Assembly: GCA_019633425.1 (NCBI GenBank)
Contig: WSUB01000102.1
Coordinates: forward strand, 1 to 64,000
From: Tulasnella sp. 424
Taxonomy: Eukaryota; Basidiomycota; Agaricomycetes; Cantharellales; Tulasnellaceae
Direction of reading: 5' to 3'
Length of the DNA: 64,000 nucleotides
Each line of letters starts with the position of its first letter. The stretch's first letter is position 1. This document shows positions 10,879 to 23,212 of the stretch, in pieces. Position numbers and translations under genes: made by a program. The notes below the pieces were generated by a model. It did not search any database. It was not told the origin of the DNA and worked only from the letters and a program-made list of their open reading frames with translations.

Positions 10879-11417
10879 TTTAGAGATGTAATTCGAATGT
10901 AGATGTGTAGATTGAATTCAGAAGGTAGCTATGTGTAGACAAATGAGAGGAGAGATCTGGCGAAGGAGTTTGCTTGAGCATTGTCTTCCGCAACCGCCTC
11001 GAATTTATACCTTTCTAACTTCCCTGAAATGACGACACTTAGGACAGGCCGCCATCTACTCCAACACTCGGTGCCCATCGGGTAGCGGAGAGGCGCAAAG
11101 GTCGGCATCGCTGCAATAGGCAGAAGTGAGTCAATCATCATTGAAATAGGTGGAGCTCGCCCACCAACAGCGATGGGTACCATATATTTTTAGAGGATAT
11201 TTGCGTTTCTAAACACTCCCTGAGTTGATGGACGGGACTGGCACGCACTTTGGCAATGTGAAGGCAGCAGGAATGTTGGTTTTGATGCGGACTGATGGCC
11301 GTGCTGATAAGAGAAGGCCGAAGGCGCTAGCTTAGGCCGTCCAGAATCGGAATTTGGGCTTCCTGCCTTGGTGAGAGCGTTTACAAGAGTACAAGCTATT
11401 CCAAAGACTCTCATGAG
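10879..11417. other. Internal spacer of the 4 kb transposon
   Basis: About 540 bp lie between the passenger gene start and the right TIR. I see no open frame with recognisable content. It probably holds the passenger promoter. Confidence 0.5.
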
Positions 11418-11581
11418 GGGAAAGGTGAGGCGACATGGTCGAAGGATGGTCGAAGAAAAGAGTAAGAGGGCGAGAGGTGCATCGCTGGTGCCTCGCTTTG
11501 AGGGTGTGACAAACGGTCACACAGCCCGACCCCCCCACCCAGGTGTGGAGCGCGCCTTCCAGTTTCTTCTGAAAAACTCTG
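11418..11581 (-). repeat. Right 164 bp terminal inverted repeat
   Basis: Exact inverted copy of 7540-7703, ending AAAAACTCTG before the TA at 11582-11583. It contains an inverted copy of the transposase ATG and first codons, with no gene attached. Confidence 0.9.
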
Positions 11582-11933
11582 TAATTAGAATCGGAGATCG
11601 GGCGCGCCATATTCTTCTACCGTGCCACCTTCAACCCTTAAGCGCAACACTCTGCAACACTGTCCACTTGCTCCTCTCATCGCAGCCCTTTCAATGTCGA
11701 CTATCATTGCATCTCTCGGGTCTGTTCCTCGGCGGAGGTTACCCAGGTCGTCTCACAGGTTCGTTAACTGCCGTCTCCGCTCGCTTACCGCTGACCCCCA
11801 TCCTCCCTTCTACCCATGTCCCAATTCTCTCACTTATACTGGGGACCTCGCTCTAGAGTGACCTCCATGTTGAATCCCCATCCTCTCCAGCGAGCTTTAC
11901 CATCACTCTCCTTCCCCTCAGCCTTAGGTTACC

Positions 11934-13912
11934 ATGAACGATAGCAAAGTCTCTTGAAAAGTCGTGATCAGGGCTCGCTCTCGGGGGCAACTCCAACTCA
12001 GCCACCTGTTTCTCCTAAACCGGATCCTGTGCCCAAGCTGTTTGGAATGTCTTTGAAATACATGTCGTAAGTCGGGGCGCCGTAGCCTGCGGCGACGAAA
12101 AAATGGCGGAAATTACAATGCTGACCGCCCGCCTCGGCACGCTTTTGCCTCGCTCATCCACCGCATCACTCCCACCTTCCTAATTGATTGGACACATCCC
12201 GCCTGCCCTCAAATATAGCGCTTTAGCTATCATAGTGCACTATACACGCGTAACTACCGCCTGTCCGAGACCTAGTTCGCAGGACCGGCGTGCCTCTTCG
12301 ACAAACTCCTCAAATGATCCATTCCCTCTTCATGGCCCTCCTCCGCAACGAACCAAATATCGACAGAACGCAAATCGCTACCACCTCCATTTCTACCACT
12401 TCTAAAGCCGAATACACCTTGCTCGCCAAATCCAAGCGCGCGGTCGTAGCCGCCTCCTCGACTTCCCACATACTCTCGACCAGTCGGTTGGTTCCGGAAG
12501 CTAGGTCGAGAGGTGTTTAGGCCAGACTGCTGGAATCTGTCCACGCCGATCTTATATGTCATTCAAAACAACTTGCTGTTAGTCGCCGCTTCGAATTTGG
12601 ACATGGCGACGTTCCAAGTGACGTACCAGATGAAGATCCTCACCACGGACGGGTTCAGCGTCCTGATGTTGAGGAAGCGCTTAAGCAGCGTGAAATGGCT
12701 TAGCTTTTTGGATTGGCGGTCGGAGTTGGAGTCGTGCAGGTTTAAACAGGCGGCGCACGGTGGTAGCAGCGGTGGAGAGTCGATCGTGGAACATGTCGTG
12801 AACCCCTTGAAAGGATTCTTGGGCGTTTCTTCCTCCTGCGTTACGTCCGGTCTGCTTCGAGATGGTTCTCAAAGGATCTCAATCCGACCTGTGGGTCCGC
12901 AACGTCCAACTTTCCCTATTCTTCCTCCCTGGCATTCGTCCCCGTATTCTTCTCCGGACACTCGACATCAGCATCTTGCGGTAGGTGGTTCTGGATCTTG
13001 TTCGAGAACTTCGGTGGATGGGCGCCCTGATGTAGGTGTTTTACCGCCGTGGTCATCAAATACGCCGACAAAATCATGAAGAGTTTCGCGACGAGCTTGA
13101 GCATTATCATCTCGCTCCTCGCCTCCGTCGCCCTCTTCAACTTCAGCATCACGGTTCCGTTTGTCGTCGCGTCCAGCATCGCCCTCGCTGCCACGTGGTT
13201 CTACGATCAGTCTGCCGCGGAGAAGCCTAGGAAGTTTCACGCCTAGCGAAGTGTTCGTTGAAGGGCAGTGTTGAGCAGTGGAGGACGGGTAGATATTCGT
13301 GTACTCGTAGATATAATGAGAATTGATGATAATATTCAAATACTACGAAGCGAACGCCTTTTATAGGTCGTTCGCGCTTTTACAGTTTATCTAAAGAAAG
13401 TAGAAAGAAAAGGGAATTCCCATAAAGGGTAATTCCTTATTGGCACATTTCACCGAGGGCTTAACCCGTCGGTACTTTATTCTAATTAGCACCCACGCCT
13501 CCGCGAACCTTAAGGGTCCGCTCGGGCCGTACGTCAACAGGCAGTGGACGCGAGTCCGCCAACATCCCCGAATCACCCATTGACTCGAGCGAACCCATCC
13601 TCAGTGACAGGAACCCAAAGAAGAAGTCCCCTTCCCCCACGCCAGGATCAATCGCTTCCGCCGTCAAAGGCTTCGTCAGCCTTCCTTCAAGCTCTTCATT
13701 CAACGGTCAAGGCGGATACTTCCCCGTCGTAACTGGGGAGCCCTCGCTCAACCGTACTGGTTCAGGCGTCACTCTACACGTGTAAATCTCCGAGCCGGAA
13801 TCAGTCAAACGCTGGGCTTGCCATGACTGGAATGTCATGATCGGATGGACACCGTAGCTCGTGGTCAGTAGGAAGCGAGAGGTACGGGTCTTCTTCGAGG
13901 CGCTGAACAATG
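11934..13912 (+). pseudogene. Nucleotide-sugar transporter (SLC35A-like) relic, copy 1
   Basis: The ATG at 11934 is soon followed by an in-frame TGA. The next recognisable piece is ...PKLFGMSLKYMS, then a GTAAGT donor. A block at 12,540-12,720 reads YVIQNNLLLVAASNLD and FQVTYQMKILTT, the hallmark helix of UDP-galactose/CMP-sialate-type transporters. Further blocks follow: GSQSDLWVRNVQLSL-like sequence near 12,870-12,930 and KYADKIMKSFATSLSIIIS at 13,055-13,130. The blocks lie in different frames, so several indels are needed to join them. A solo LTR (13269-13539) splits the C-terminal tail. The family exchanges nucleotide sugars across the Golgi membrane; this copy cannot do so. The 5' leader is similar to copies 2 and 3. 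Confidence 0.75.
13269..13539. mobile_element. Solo LTR, 271 bp, 5 bp target duplication
   Basis: Starts TGTTGA and ends TCAACA, the TG...CA ends of a retrotransposon LTR. It is flanked on both sides by GGCAG (13264-13268 and 13540-13544). The transporter relic copy 2 has the uninterrupted sequence GAAGGGCAGTGGACGC at about 22,880, which is the empty site. No internal retroelement sequence remains, so it is a solo LTR formed by recombination between the two ends. Confidence 0.8.
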
Positions 13913-14664
13913 ACGGGGTTTCTTTCCTTTTGTAGAGGGGAGGGGAATCAGCCTTATTATATCGGGACTTTTGTCTTTTCTTTCATATTTCTCTACGAGC
14001 CACGATTAGTTCGACCGACGATGTTGATAATGATGGAACGATAGTGTTTGTACGCGTAACTCTTAGCTATTTCTGCTAAAAAAACCAGGGCAATGATAGT
14101 GATCATTATAACGCTTCGAGATTGTACATAGTCTGTGACATATAGTTTTGAACTTTCGAATGTGTTTTATGATCTTCTTTTCCTTTCTGTTCGCCATTTT
14201 TCATTGTGAAATCTTAGACAAGTCGTGGCCTTGTAAATCATCTCACTGACTCGGGGATCCCGATCCTAGAGTGTTGGCTGTTATGAGCTCCTATTTGGCG
14301 AGGCCCCACGCGAAGTACGCGAGCTCAAGCCAGGTATTCCGACCTGTCAACCACCATTAGCTGAAGCATTTTGTTAGATTTGTCGCAGCATACAGACAAG
14401 ACTGACAGAACATGAGAGGAGAAATGAACAGATTTGGGCAAACTTCCAAAGGGCGGGTGGGAAGTGCCATGTCTTGCGCGTGTTGGGCACTTTAAAGCAG
14501 GGGCGAAGAAACTCTATGATACACCTGCTACATGGGTGTATGTGTAGGCGATTCGGTAAATCAGAAAAAGACGGAATGAGTCCTATTAATACGGCGCACG
14601 AAGAATGGGACAAGAAGTGGTCCAGCTGAATAGCTTTTCCTTCGTTCCCAGAAACGGAGCAGGA
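13913..14664. other. Intergenic region, 3' flank of DUF6535 copy B
   Basis: The part from about 14,380 is similar to the 3' flanks of copies C, D and E and includes the shared block TTGGGCACTTTAAAGCA. Open frames in it are not conserved between copies, so I read it as 3' UTR and spacer. No gene seen. Confidence 0.55.
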
Positions 14665-17151
14665 TCACGGAAACCAGCTATCTTCTTCCCAGTCGGAATA
14701 ACAGGAGTCGGGGCTACATAGAGCACATGACGTAATTGAGTCACCGTGCACTGGCCTTGATTAACGAGGATGACGACTTACGAAAGAAAATACAAATCCC
14801 TGATCGACGCTGACTGCTCTTGCCAATGGCACCAACGCTCGTCCGGATCTCGAGCACGCCGCGCTTGATTCTGAGGGGAAGGGTCAGGAAATATAAGATA
14901 TCTCCAATGGAGGAAGTTCGAACCTGGCTCCGGTGAGAGAGAGCATCAACTTCCTTCACGAACTCGTTGAACATACCGCGGAACACTTTACGCTTTTCCC
15001 GTATCACCATCCGTTCATTCCAGTCAAATGGTTCATGAGAGAAAAGCTTCCGAGTTGGTGGACCAAATGTTTGCAGAAGTGTGACTGATTCATCGCATTC
15101 AAGGTCTGTTTGATAAGTGGTTCGGACTTTTTGGAAATAATGGTTTAGCATATCAAGGAGAGATGTTGGAATGCTAAAAAGCAGGAAAGGTTGATAAACT
15201 CAAGTCAAACAGTCATTGTCAGCTAACGTACCGGCCTTTTGTCACCCTGACCTCACACTCCCGCTCCCAAATTTGTGCCAAGTCAAGCCGAATCTGCCTT
15301 ATGCTCTCTCGCGCCGCTTTCGGGGCCCGAGAGCTCCGTAAAACAGGTTCGCAGATTTCTAATAGGGTGAACTTGCGTTCGATGTGAGTGTGGGCACCAG
15401 TGATCATTTGGTCAATATATTGTAGCATGTTGATCAAGATATGATCAAATTCGGGGCGGTTGGTAGACTCTGGTCCAATGAGAACCTCAAATGCCTTCCT
15501 TAGTGTCACAGTGGCATGTTCTGCGTCCCTATTGGAACCGAAGCGTATTGTCAGCCCACTCGGAAGGAGCCCATCTATTCATGATTGACGTACCCTCTAT
15601 ATGCCTTCCGAAAAGAATCAATTGTGTCGAGTCCGAGGCGTGCCAAATCAGGAATGTTGGAAACGATGAAGGAGAGGACGCAGAGGAACTTCCAGTCTTG
15701 ATGTTTCTGCCCGCGAGAGCAGATCACCAGGTAATTGCAGAAGCTATTGATGGTCTCGGAGGTCGGGTAATATGTATAGAACTGGAGTATCGAAAACGCG
15801 AGGGTGCTTCGAATTAGGCAAGCCGGAGAGTTCAGAATTTGTAGACTGGGAAGCAGGATTGATGTTTCCTGAACGGCGCGGACCGCAGCTTTGAAGTCAA
15901 GCAATGGCAAGTTGTACCATCCAATGTCAAGAAGAAGAATGCAGTGGGTCACGGCAGCGCAGTACAGTCGCTGGAGGGCCGTTGCAAAATTGACCTGATC
16001 TTGACCTCGAACTTGCAACCCCCGGGAATACGAATTTCGTAATTGGTCAAGGAAGCGCTCCCGAAATGCTCTATCACTCCATAATTGCTCCATTTGAGTG
16101 ACAGTTGTGATCCCAAAAATGTTTGCTGTAGCGCTGATATGAGTTAGCGGGTCATCAGATGTACAAATGGCCCGTTGAAGCGCAATGACCTCGAGGGACT
16201 CGAGGGATTCCTCAACTCGACCGTGGGTTAATACATCCAGCAATGGTCTGAGAGAAAACGAGCTGATCTGGTCCCACTTCAGCCTCTTGACCGTGCCTAA
16301 AGCTGAAGGAATCTTGCGTGCGCTCCAGAAGAGCATGTGTGAAAGGGGACTGTGGAACGGACAAAAATTGTCCCGGATAGTGCAGAGTGCGCTGCCGATG
16401 AAAAATGCGAGACTAACGTACAAGGGTCCTCCGACAAGACTGGAGATTGGGGGGCTGAGGTGGTGAAGGTAAAGGAGGAGCGATACGCAGAAAATGATGA
16501 GACCGATTTGGAGGAGAGACGGAAGGACATCATCCAAGATGGGCTCAAGCCGCCACCGTTCGGCTCCGAGGTACCGCTTGAGCTGCTCCCACCGCTCTCG
16601 GTCTGGACCGCCACCACTACGCTTGCGATAATAGACTAACCATTGTCGACCCAGAACCGCCAGGAAGGAGGAGATAATTGCAAATGCTAGACTCAACGAG
16701 AAGAGCGCGTTGATCGCGAAGATGTTTCCGGAAGGGGAGAACTCCGCGGAAGGAAGTGCGGAATGGAGGGGAACGCTGCCATTCCCCCCTGTGACCAAAT
16801 GGATTAGAATTGCATTATTTTGAGCGAGCAAGGCGTTGGTGTCGTCGGCGGGGTCGGCAGACAAGAGAGGAAGGGTGAGTGCAAGGAATGCGGTATTGAC
16901 TCCTGCGAAAAGACCAGCCTTTATATCGACGTGCACTTAGGAGACCGTTGGCATACGGAAAATTCAACACTCACAAAAATTAGCATTCCGTCGAGTTGCT
17001 CCTTCAGCCCTTTCACCATATCGTCGTCTATTTCATCTGCGAGAGCATCGTAGCAGCGGTAGAATTTGCCGCCGTCTTGACCGAACTCTTTCGTGGGGTC
17101 GGGAATTTCGAAGACCGGAGGGTTTAGGGGATTTTGAGCTGTCGCGTTCAT
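14665..17151 (-). CDS. DUF6535 family membrane protein, copy B, 728 aa
   Basis: Exons (minus strand): 16975-17151, 15594-16918, 15232-15528, 14924-15173, 14782-14870 and 14665-14713. All introns are 56-68 bp GT-AG with matching phases. Residues 1-60 are hydrophilic (EEFGQDGGKFYR). Four hydrophobic segments lie at about 54-78, 126-148, 193-211 and 216-238, with the conserved LGRQWLVYYRKRSGGG after the second. The rest is probably cytosolic and helical. The penultimate exon encodes NQARRARDPDERWCHWQEQS, and the last exon a short PDS..YS.WEED.W tail. If the last intron were retained, the protein would end one residue after that exon. The DUF6535 name is by resemblance to the family's GLFA.VN/V.TAF region. 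Function is unknown. Confidence 0.8.
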
Positions 17152-17999
17152 TAAAAGCCGTTACTGAGATGCCTTTGATATCAAGAAGGTTGTGTCTTTC
17201 TTGCTGGGATGGATGAGAGATGATTCATAAAGCGAGGGCACAGCCACGCTCGGCCCCTGGATCCCGCCGGCATTCCCCGCACCGGAGTCCGGCCTTGAGC
17301 TACTTGCGTCCGAGAAGCCGACTCTCAACAGCTGTATGAGGAACACCCAGGAATAAACCGACAGATTGTAATTCGCCGAACGTGATGTTGGAGATGACTT
17401 CGTTTTCGGTCTCAAGGCCTGTATTGTGTGCGGCGGGTGTTACGGGTTATTCAGACCCGCAATAATGCCGAAGTAGGTCATCTACTGGCGATGGTCGCTT
17501 TACGAGACCTGCGGTGCCCAACTCAGCTAGGCACCCAAGCTTGGCCCGACTATATACCATCGGCGGTCACCTAAAAGTGGGGTGCACGTGCGTTCACGTT
17601 TGGCACGTCGTTCATGCTTGAACAAGAGCTGCTGAGAATCGCTCCGGCCAAGATATTTTTTTAACATTCTGCAACGCCAATAGTAGGTTCATTTGGGACC
17701 TAGTATCCATGGAGTTTGCCCCAACATACAAACAGGACCGACAAAAGCATGAGAAGAGAAATAACTGATTTTGTGTAGAATGGCAAAGGGCGGGTAGGAT
17801 ATGCCGTGTCGTGCGCGTTGGACACTTTAAAGCCTGGGCGAAGGAAGGTTATAATCCACCTGCCATCTGGGTGCATATGTGTGCGAAGCGGTAAAGGAAG
17901 AAGTGACGGAATGAGGCCCATTAATATGGCGTACGAAGTAGGGGATAATAAGTGGTCCAGCTGAATCGCTCTTCCTTCGTTCCTCGAGCCGGAGCAGGA
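17152..17999. other. Intergenic region between DUF6535 copies B and C
   Basis: Contains the copy B 5' flank and, from about 17,700, the 3' flank shared by the family. Unlike the A-B, C-D and D-E intervals, there is no transporter relic here, so it was lost or never duplicated. No gene seen. Confidence 0.55.
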
Positions 18000-20478
18000 T
18001 CACAGAGACCAGTTATCGTCTTCCCAGGCGGAATAAGGAGAGTCGGGGCTATGGAGGCACATGGCATGATTAAGCTATCGTGCCCTGACCTTGTTTAACG
18101 CGAATGACTTACGGAAGAGAATACAAGACCCTAATAGACGCTGACTGCTCTTGCCAATGGCACCAACGTTCGTCCGGATCTCGAACACGCCTCGCGCGAT
18201 TCTGAGGGAAAAGTTCAGGACATATGAGGTATCTCAAATGGAGGAAATTCGAACCTGGTTCCGGTGAGAGAGCGCGTCAACCTCCACCACAAACTCGTTA
18301 AACATGTTGCGGAAATCTTCGCGCTTTTCGCGTATCACGTTCCGTTCTTCCCAGCGAAATGGGTGATGAGAGAAAAGCTTATGAGTGGGCGGACCAAATG
18401 TTCGCAGAACGGTGACCGATTCATCCCACACGACGTCGGCTTGATAAGTGGTCCGGGCATTTTGGAAATAATTGCTTATCACATCAAAGAGCCGTGTTGG
18501 AATCCTGAAAAGGAGGGAAGGTTGATCAAATCCATCCAAACCACCATCGCCAGCCAACTTACTTCGATTTTGCCCAGACTTCGCACTCTCGCCCCCAAAC
18601 TTGTGCCAAGTTGAATCGGATCTCCCGTATGATTTCTCGAGCTGCTTCCGGGAGCCGAGGATCTTGCAGAACAGGTTCACAGAGTTTCAATAGGGTGAAC
18701 TTGCGCTCCATGTGAGTGCGGTCCCCAGTGATCATTTGGTTGACATATTGGAGCATGTTGATCAGGATCTGGTCAAGGTCAAGACGGTTCCCAGGATCTG
18801 GTTCGACCAAAATATCGAATGCCTTCCTAAACATCATGGCGGCATGTTCTTCATCCCTATTGGAACCGAAGTATATTGTTAGCCCACTCGGCAAGGTATC
18901 ATCTCTCAGTGATTGAACGGACCCTCTATATGCCTTCCGAAAAGAACCGATTGTCCTGGATGGAATTTCTTCCAAGCTACGAAGGTTGGAAACGATGAAG
19001 GAGAAGACGCAAAGGAACTTCCAATCTTGATGTTTCTGGCTGCTAGAGCAGATCACTAGGTGATTGCGGAAGATATTGATGATCTCGGAGGGGGGATTGT
19101 ACGCATAGAACTGGAGTATCGAGAATGCGAGGGTGCTTCGAATCAGGCAAGCCGGAGAGTTCAGAATTTGTGGACCGGGAACCAACACCGATGTTTCCTG
19201 CACGGCGCGCACCGCATTTCTGAAGTCACGAACGTCAGACCATCCATCGTCCAGCAGAAGAATACAGTGGGTCGCGGCAGCGCAGTACAGCCGCTGGACG
19301 TCCGTTGCAAAATCGACCTGATCTTGACCGCGTAGTTGCAACCCCAGGGAATATGAATTTTGTACTTGGCCAAGGAAGTGTTCCCGGAATTCCTGATCAC
19401 CACATAGCTGCTTCATTTGGGCGACAGTTGTGATCCCGAAGATGTTTGCTGTAGCGTTAATATGAGTTAGCGGGTCATCGGATGTACAAATGGCTCGCTG
19501 GAGCGCGATGACCCGGAGGGATTCCAGGGATTCCTCAACTCGGCTATGGTTAAATGTATCCAGTAACGGTTTGAGAGAAAAGGTCCTGATCTGGTCCCAC
19601 TTCAACCCCTTGACCCTGCCTAAAGCTGGGGGTATTTTCCGTGCGCTCCAGAAGAGCATGTGAGAAAGAGGACTGTAGAACGGACAGAACTTGTCCCGGA
19701 TAGTGCAGAGTGCGCTGCCGATGAAAAATGCGAGACCGATGTACAAGGGAATTCCGACCAGAATTGATATTGTTGGGCTGAGGAGGTGAAGGTAAAGGAC
19801 GAGTGAGATGCAGAAAATGATGAGACCGATTTGGAGGAGAGACGGAAGGACATCGTCCAAGATGGGTTCAAGCTGCCACCGTTCGGCACCGAGGTATCGC
19901 TTGAGCTGTTCCCACCGCTGTCGGTCTGGGCCACCTCCACTCCGCTTGCGGTAGTAGACTAGCCACTGTCGGCCCAGAACGGCCAGGAAGGAGGAGATGA
20001 CTGCAAATGCTAGACTCAACGAGAAGAGTGCGTTGATAGCGAAGATGTTGGTGCCAGGGGAGAACTCTGTGGAAGGAAGTGCGGAATTGGTGGGAACGGT
20101 GTCGTTCCTCCCTGTGACCAACTGGATTAGAATCGCGTTGTTTTGGGCGAGTAAAGCGTTGGTGTCGTCAGCGGGGTCGGCGGATAGTAGAGGAAGGGTG
20201 AGGGCAAGGAACGCGGTATTGACTCCAGCGAAAAGACCAGCCTGGGTGTCGTGCACTTATATATTAGAAGACCGTTGACACGTGGAAAATCTACGACTCA
20301 CGAAAATTAGCATTCCATCCAGTTGCTCCTTGAGTCCATTCACCATATCTTCGTCTATTTCGTCTGCGAGGGCATCGTAACAACGGTAGAATTTGCCGCC
20401 GTCCTGACCAAACTCCTCGGTTGGGTCAGGAATTTCGAAGACGGGAGCGTTTAAAGGGTTTTGAGCGGCAGCGTTCAT
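18000..20478 (-). CDS. DUF6535 family membrane protein, copy C, 725 aa
   Basis: Exons (minus): 20302-20478, 18923-20241, 18563-18856, 18255-18504, 18113-18201 and 18000-18048. Architecture is as in copy B: 59-codon first exon, four hydrophobic segments, RVRDPDERWCHWQEQS tail exon and a final PDSPYSAWEDDNW exon. The second intron (18857-18922) is 66 bp, a multiple of three, and has no stop. Reading through it is therefore possible and would add 22 residues. I treat it as an intron because all paralogs splice there. No lesion seen. Confidence 0.8.
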
Positions 20479-21492
20479 TGAAAACGGTCGCTAAGGGCCC
20501 TTTGATCTTAAGGAGGGTGTGTTTTCCTTGCTGAAGGGGGAGGGGTGGAAGATGGACGAAAGCGAGAATATTAATAGGAGCTTGCTGGCAACCACGGCGA
20601 TCGTCGAATTGCCCGCTAGCGGCCCTCGCGCCGGAAATCCCCGCCGCGTCCGATCTTTGTCCGAGAACCCGACTCTCCCGAAGGAGGTTCGGCCAGGAAC
20701 TAACTGAGGGATATATAAGAGCGAGGATAGTGCATTGTGTTGAATATGATGTTAGAGATGAGCTCTTTATTATTCAAGTCTGCTATTGACATAGGTACCA
20801 TTGGCAGCCACCGGAGAGTGAGGTGATTCAAGTTTGGCGCGTCGGCCGCCAGTAGCTCAAGACATCTCCGATCAACTCATCGAAATATACTGCAGATAGA
20901 ACTCACTGGCTACGGTAACAGTAACCCACTGATTTGAGAGGACTGGGATGGTACAGCTGGGAACGACACGGGGACGGGGAGAGGGATGCATTGTCGCAGG
21001 GTGGAGGGAGAAAGCTATCAGCCTACCATGTGCTGCAAAGAAGATTCACAAGGTCGGCGGAAAGAGAAGCAGCTATCGATTTGGAGAGTTATTGGAGACT
21101 GGAAGGGCTGTGGAAATGCGAATTTCAGGGTCGCCGCCTCGTGCATAGGTCCGTTAACTCCGCTCTCTTGCAGATGCTTACCACTTCCACACCCCAAATC
21201 CAAATCCTAAAGCCTTCGTGCCCGCCCCAACCTTTCCGCATGTCTTGGAGTACAATATTTCGCCCTCCGTCTACCTTACCTCTGCGTAACGGGTGTCGGA
21301 ACTGTACCTTGGTGTCCTTAAGACAGACAGCTTGTGTGCAGTCTAAATTCAAAGAACTCTCGCGCATGCACACACATCCATCTCTCCTCATACTACGGGC
21401 CTCGCTGTAGAGTGACCTACATCTCAACCCCCCCGTCTTCACCAGCCAGTGAGCTTCACCATCGCTCTCAATTCCCTCAGCTTCAAGGCGTG
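20479..21492. other. Divergent intergenic region between DUF6535 copy C and transporter relic 2
   Basis: About 1 kb between divergent starts. It holds the 5' flank of copy C and, near the right end, the leader shared with the other transporter relics (GCTTCACCATCGCTCTC at about 21,450). No gene seen. Confidence 0.55.
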
Positions 21493-23212
21493 ATGAATGA
21501 GAGCCAAGGCGGCTCGTTGAAAAAGCCATAGATGAGGCCTCGCTCTCAGTAGCAACTCCGGCTCAAGCTCCTATTTCTCCTGGACCAAATCCCGCGCGCC
21601 AGCTATTTGGAATGCCGTTGAAATACGCGTGTAAGTTGGGGGTGTCGTGGTTCGACGGCGACGAAACATGTCGGAAATTGCATTGCTGACCGCCCGCCTC
21701 ATCCACTTCCGCCTTGCTCGCACACCACATCACTCTGATTCAAACCTCGCAATTAATCAGACTCGCCATGCTCCCCATTCAAAATGCCGCCTTAGCACTA
21801 TTCACGCGTATCTCCCGACCCGTCCAAGGTCTACTCTACGGGAGCCGCAGTCCTTCTCAACGACCTCCTCAAAGGATTCATCTCCCTCTTCATCGCTCCT
21901 CTCCGCACTGAACCAGAAACCGGCAGAACGCCAATCGCCACCAGCTCCAGACCCACCGCTCCGAAGCCGAAGACACATTGCTCGCCAGATCTAAGCGCGG
22001 GGTCGCAGTCCACCTTCCCCCGTGCGTTCGACCGGTCGATTGATTGGGCGGTTTAGAAAGCCTGGCCGACAAGTAGACCGCTGGAAGCTGTCTATCCCTG
22101 CGACCGTTACGTCATTCAAAACAACCTGCAGTTCGTCGCGGCTTAGGCGTCGCTACGTTCTAAGCGACGTACCAGATGAAGGTCCTCGCCACGGCCGGGT
22201 TCAGCGTGTCGATGTTAAAGAAGCGGTTGAGCACCGTCAAGTAACGGGACTGGCGATCAGATTTGACGCTGTGCAGATCCAAACAGGTGCTACGGCGCAC
22301 AGTGGTAGCAGTGGTGGAGATTCGGTCGTGAAGCACGTCATGAACCCTCTCAAGGGATTCTTGGCTGTTTCTTCCGCCTGCGTTACGTCCGATCTAGCAG
22401 GAGTCTACTTTGAGATGGTTCTCAAAAGATCGCAATCTTACCTACGGGTTCGCAATGTCCAACTTTTCCTTATTCACCCCCCTTCCAACCCTCGTCCCCG
22501 TATTATCCTCCGGAAGCTCGACATCACCATCTTCCGGCGGGTGGTTCTGGAATTTGGTCGAGAAATTTGGCGGATGGGCTTCCGCTACGCTCCTCATGCA
22601 GGTGTTCGGAGCGCTGGTCACCGCCGCGGCCACCAAATACGCCAACAACATCATGAAAGGGTTCGCGACGAGTTTAATCACCACCAGGCCGTTCCTCGCC
22701 TCCGTCGCCCTCTTCGATTTCAGCATCACGGTTCCATTCGCCGTTAGGTCGAGCATCGTCCCGGCCGCCACATGGTTCTATAACCTACCTGCAGCGGAGA
22801 AGCTTAGTGGGGTCGTTCACGAGAAGTTGGGCGGGGAAGAAGGGTCGGGCATGAGGGCTAAGCTGTCGTCTCTCTCGTTGAAGGGCAGTGGACGCAAGTC
22901 GGCCAACGTCCCCGGATCACCCGTCGACCCGAGCCAACCGTCCTCGGTGACATGTACCCAAAGAAGAATCCCCTCTATCCATGCTCAGACCGATCGCTTC
23001 GGCTCTTAAAAGGCTCCATCAGCCGTCCTTCGAACACTTCATCCAAGAGTAAACGGAACCCCTCCACCGTACGGGCGTCACTCCATACATCTAAATCTCC
23101 TAGCCGGGATATGTCGAACGCTAGCCTTGGCATGACTGGAATAGCAAGATCGGATGGGAATAGGAGCTACGGCTCGGCTGGAAGTGAGATGTTCGGATCG
23201 TCCTCGAGGTGA
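21493..23212 (+). pseudogene. Nucleotide-sugar transporter (SLC35A-like) relic, copy 2
   Basis: The ATG at 21493 opens a frame that stops after 12 codons. Downstream blocks match copy 1: FGMPLKYA before a GTAAGT donor, LPIQNAALALF after the acceptor, YQMKVLATAGFSVSMLKKRL near 22,170-22,240, and VVKHVMNPLKGFLAVSSACVTS at about 22,326-22,395. A long C-terminal frame (22,410-23,009) contains MQVFGALVTAAATKYANNIM and ITVPFAVRSSIV. Internal stops and frame changes between blocks mark it as a pseudogene. Its C-terminal tail (GSGRKSANVPGSPVD) lacks the solo LTR present in copy 1. Confidence 0.75.

Larger units (their letters stand above)
7540..11581 (+). mobile_element. 4.04 kb Tc1/mariner-like element with 164 bp TIRs and a passenger gene
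   Basis: Positions 7540-7703 and 11418-11581 are exact inverted copies, 164 bp each, flanked by TA (7538-7539 and 11582-11583). Inside are a DD34E transposase with one stop codon (plus strand, left) and a large minus-strand passenger gene (8771-10878). The sequences outside the two ends are collinear with an uninterrupted stretch near 27,400-27,620. There CGGTCGTA runs straight into ATCGGAGAT, with no element between. This paralogous empty site shows that the whole 4,042 bp went in as one unit and is not two neighbouring elements. Confidence 0.88.

Noticed and set aside
18264..18614. Plus-strand open frames opposite the DUF6535 genes (also 5575-6369, 16185-16639, 25506-25760, 30923-31545)
   Set aside because: They are antisense shadows of strongly supported coding exons and recur at the same place in each paralog only because the sense protein is conserved.
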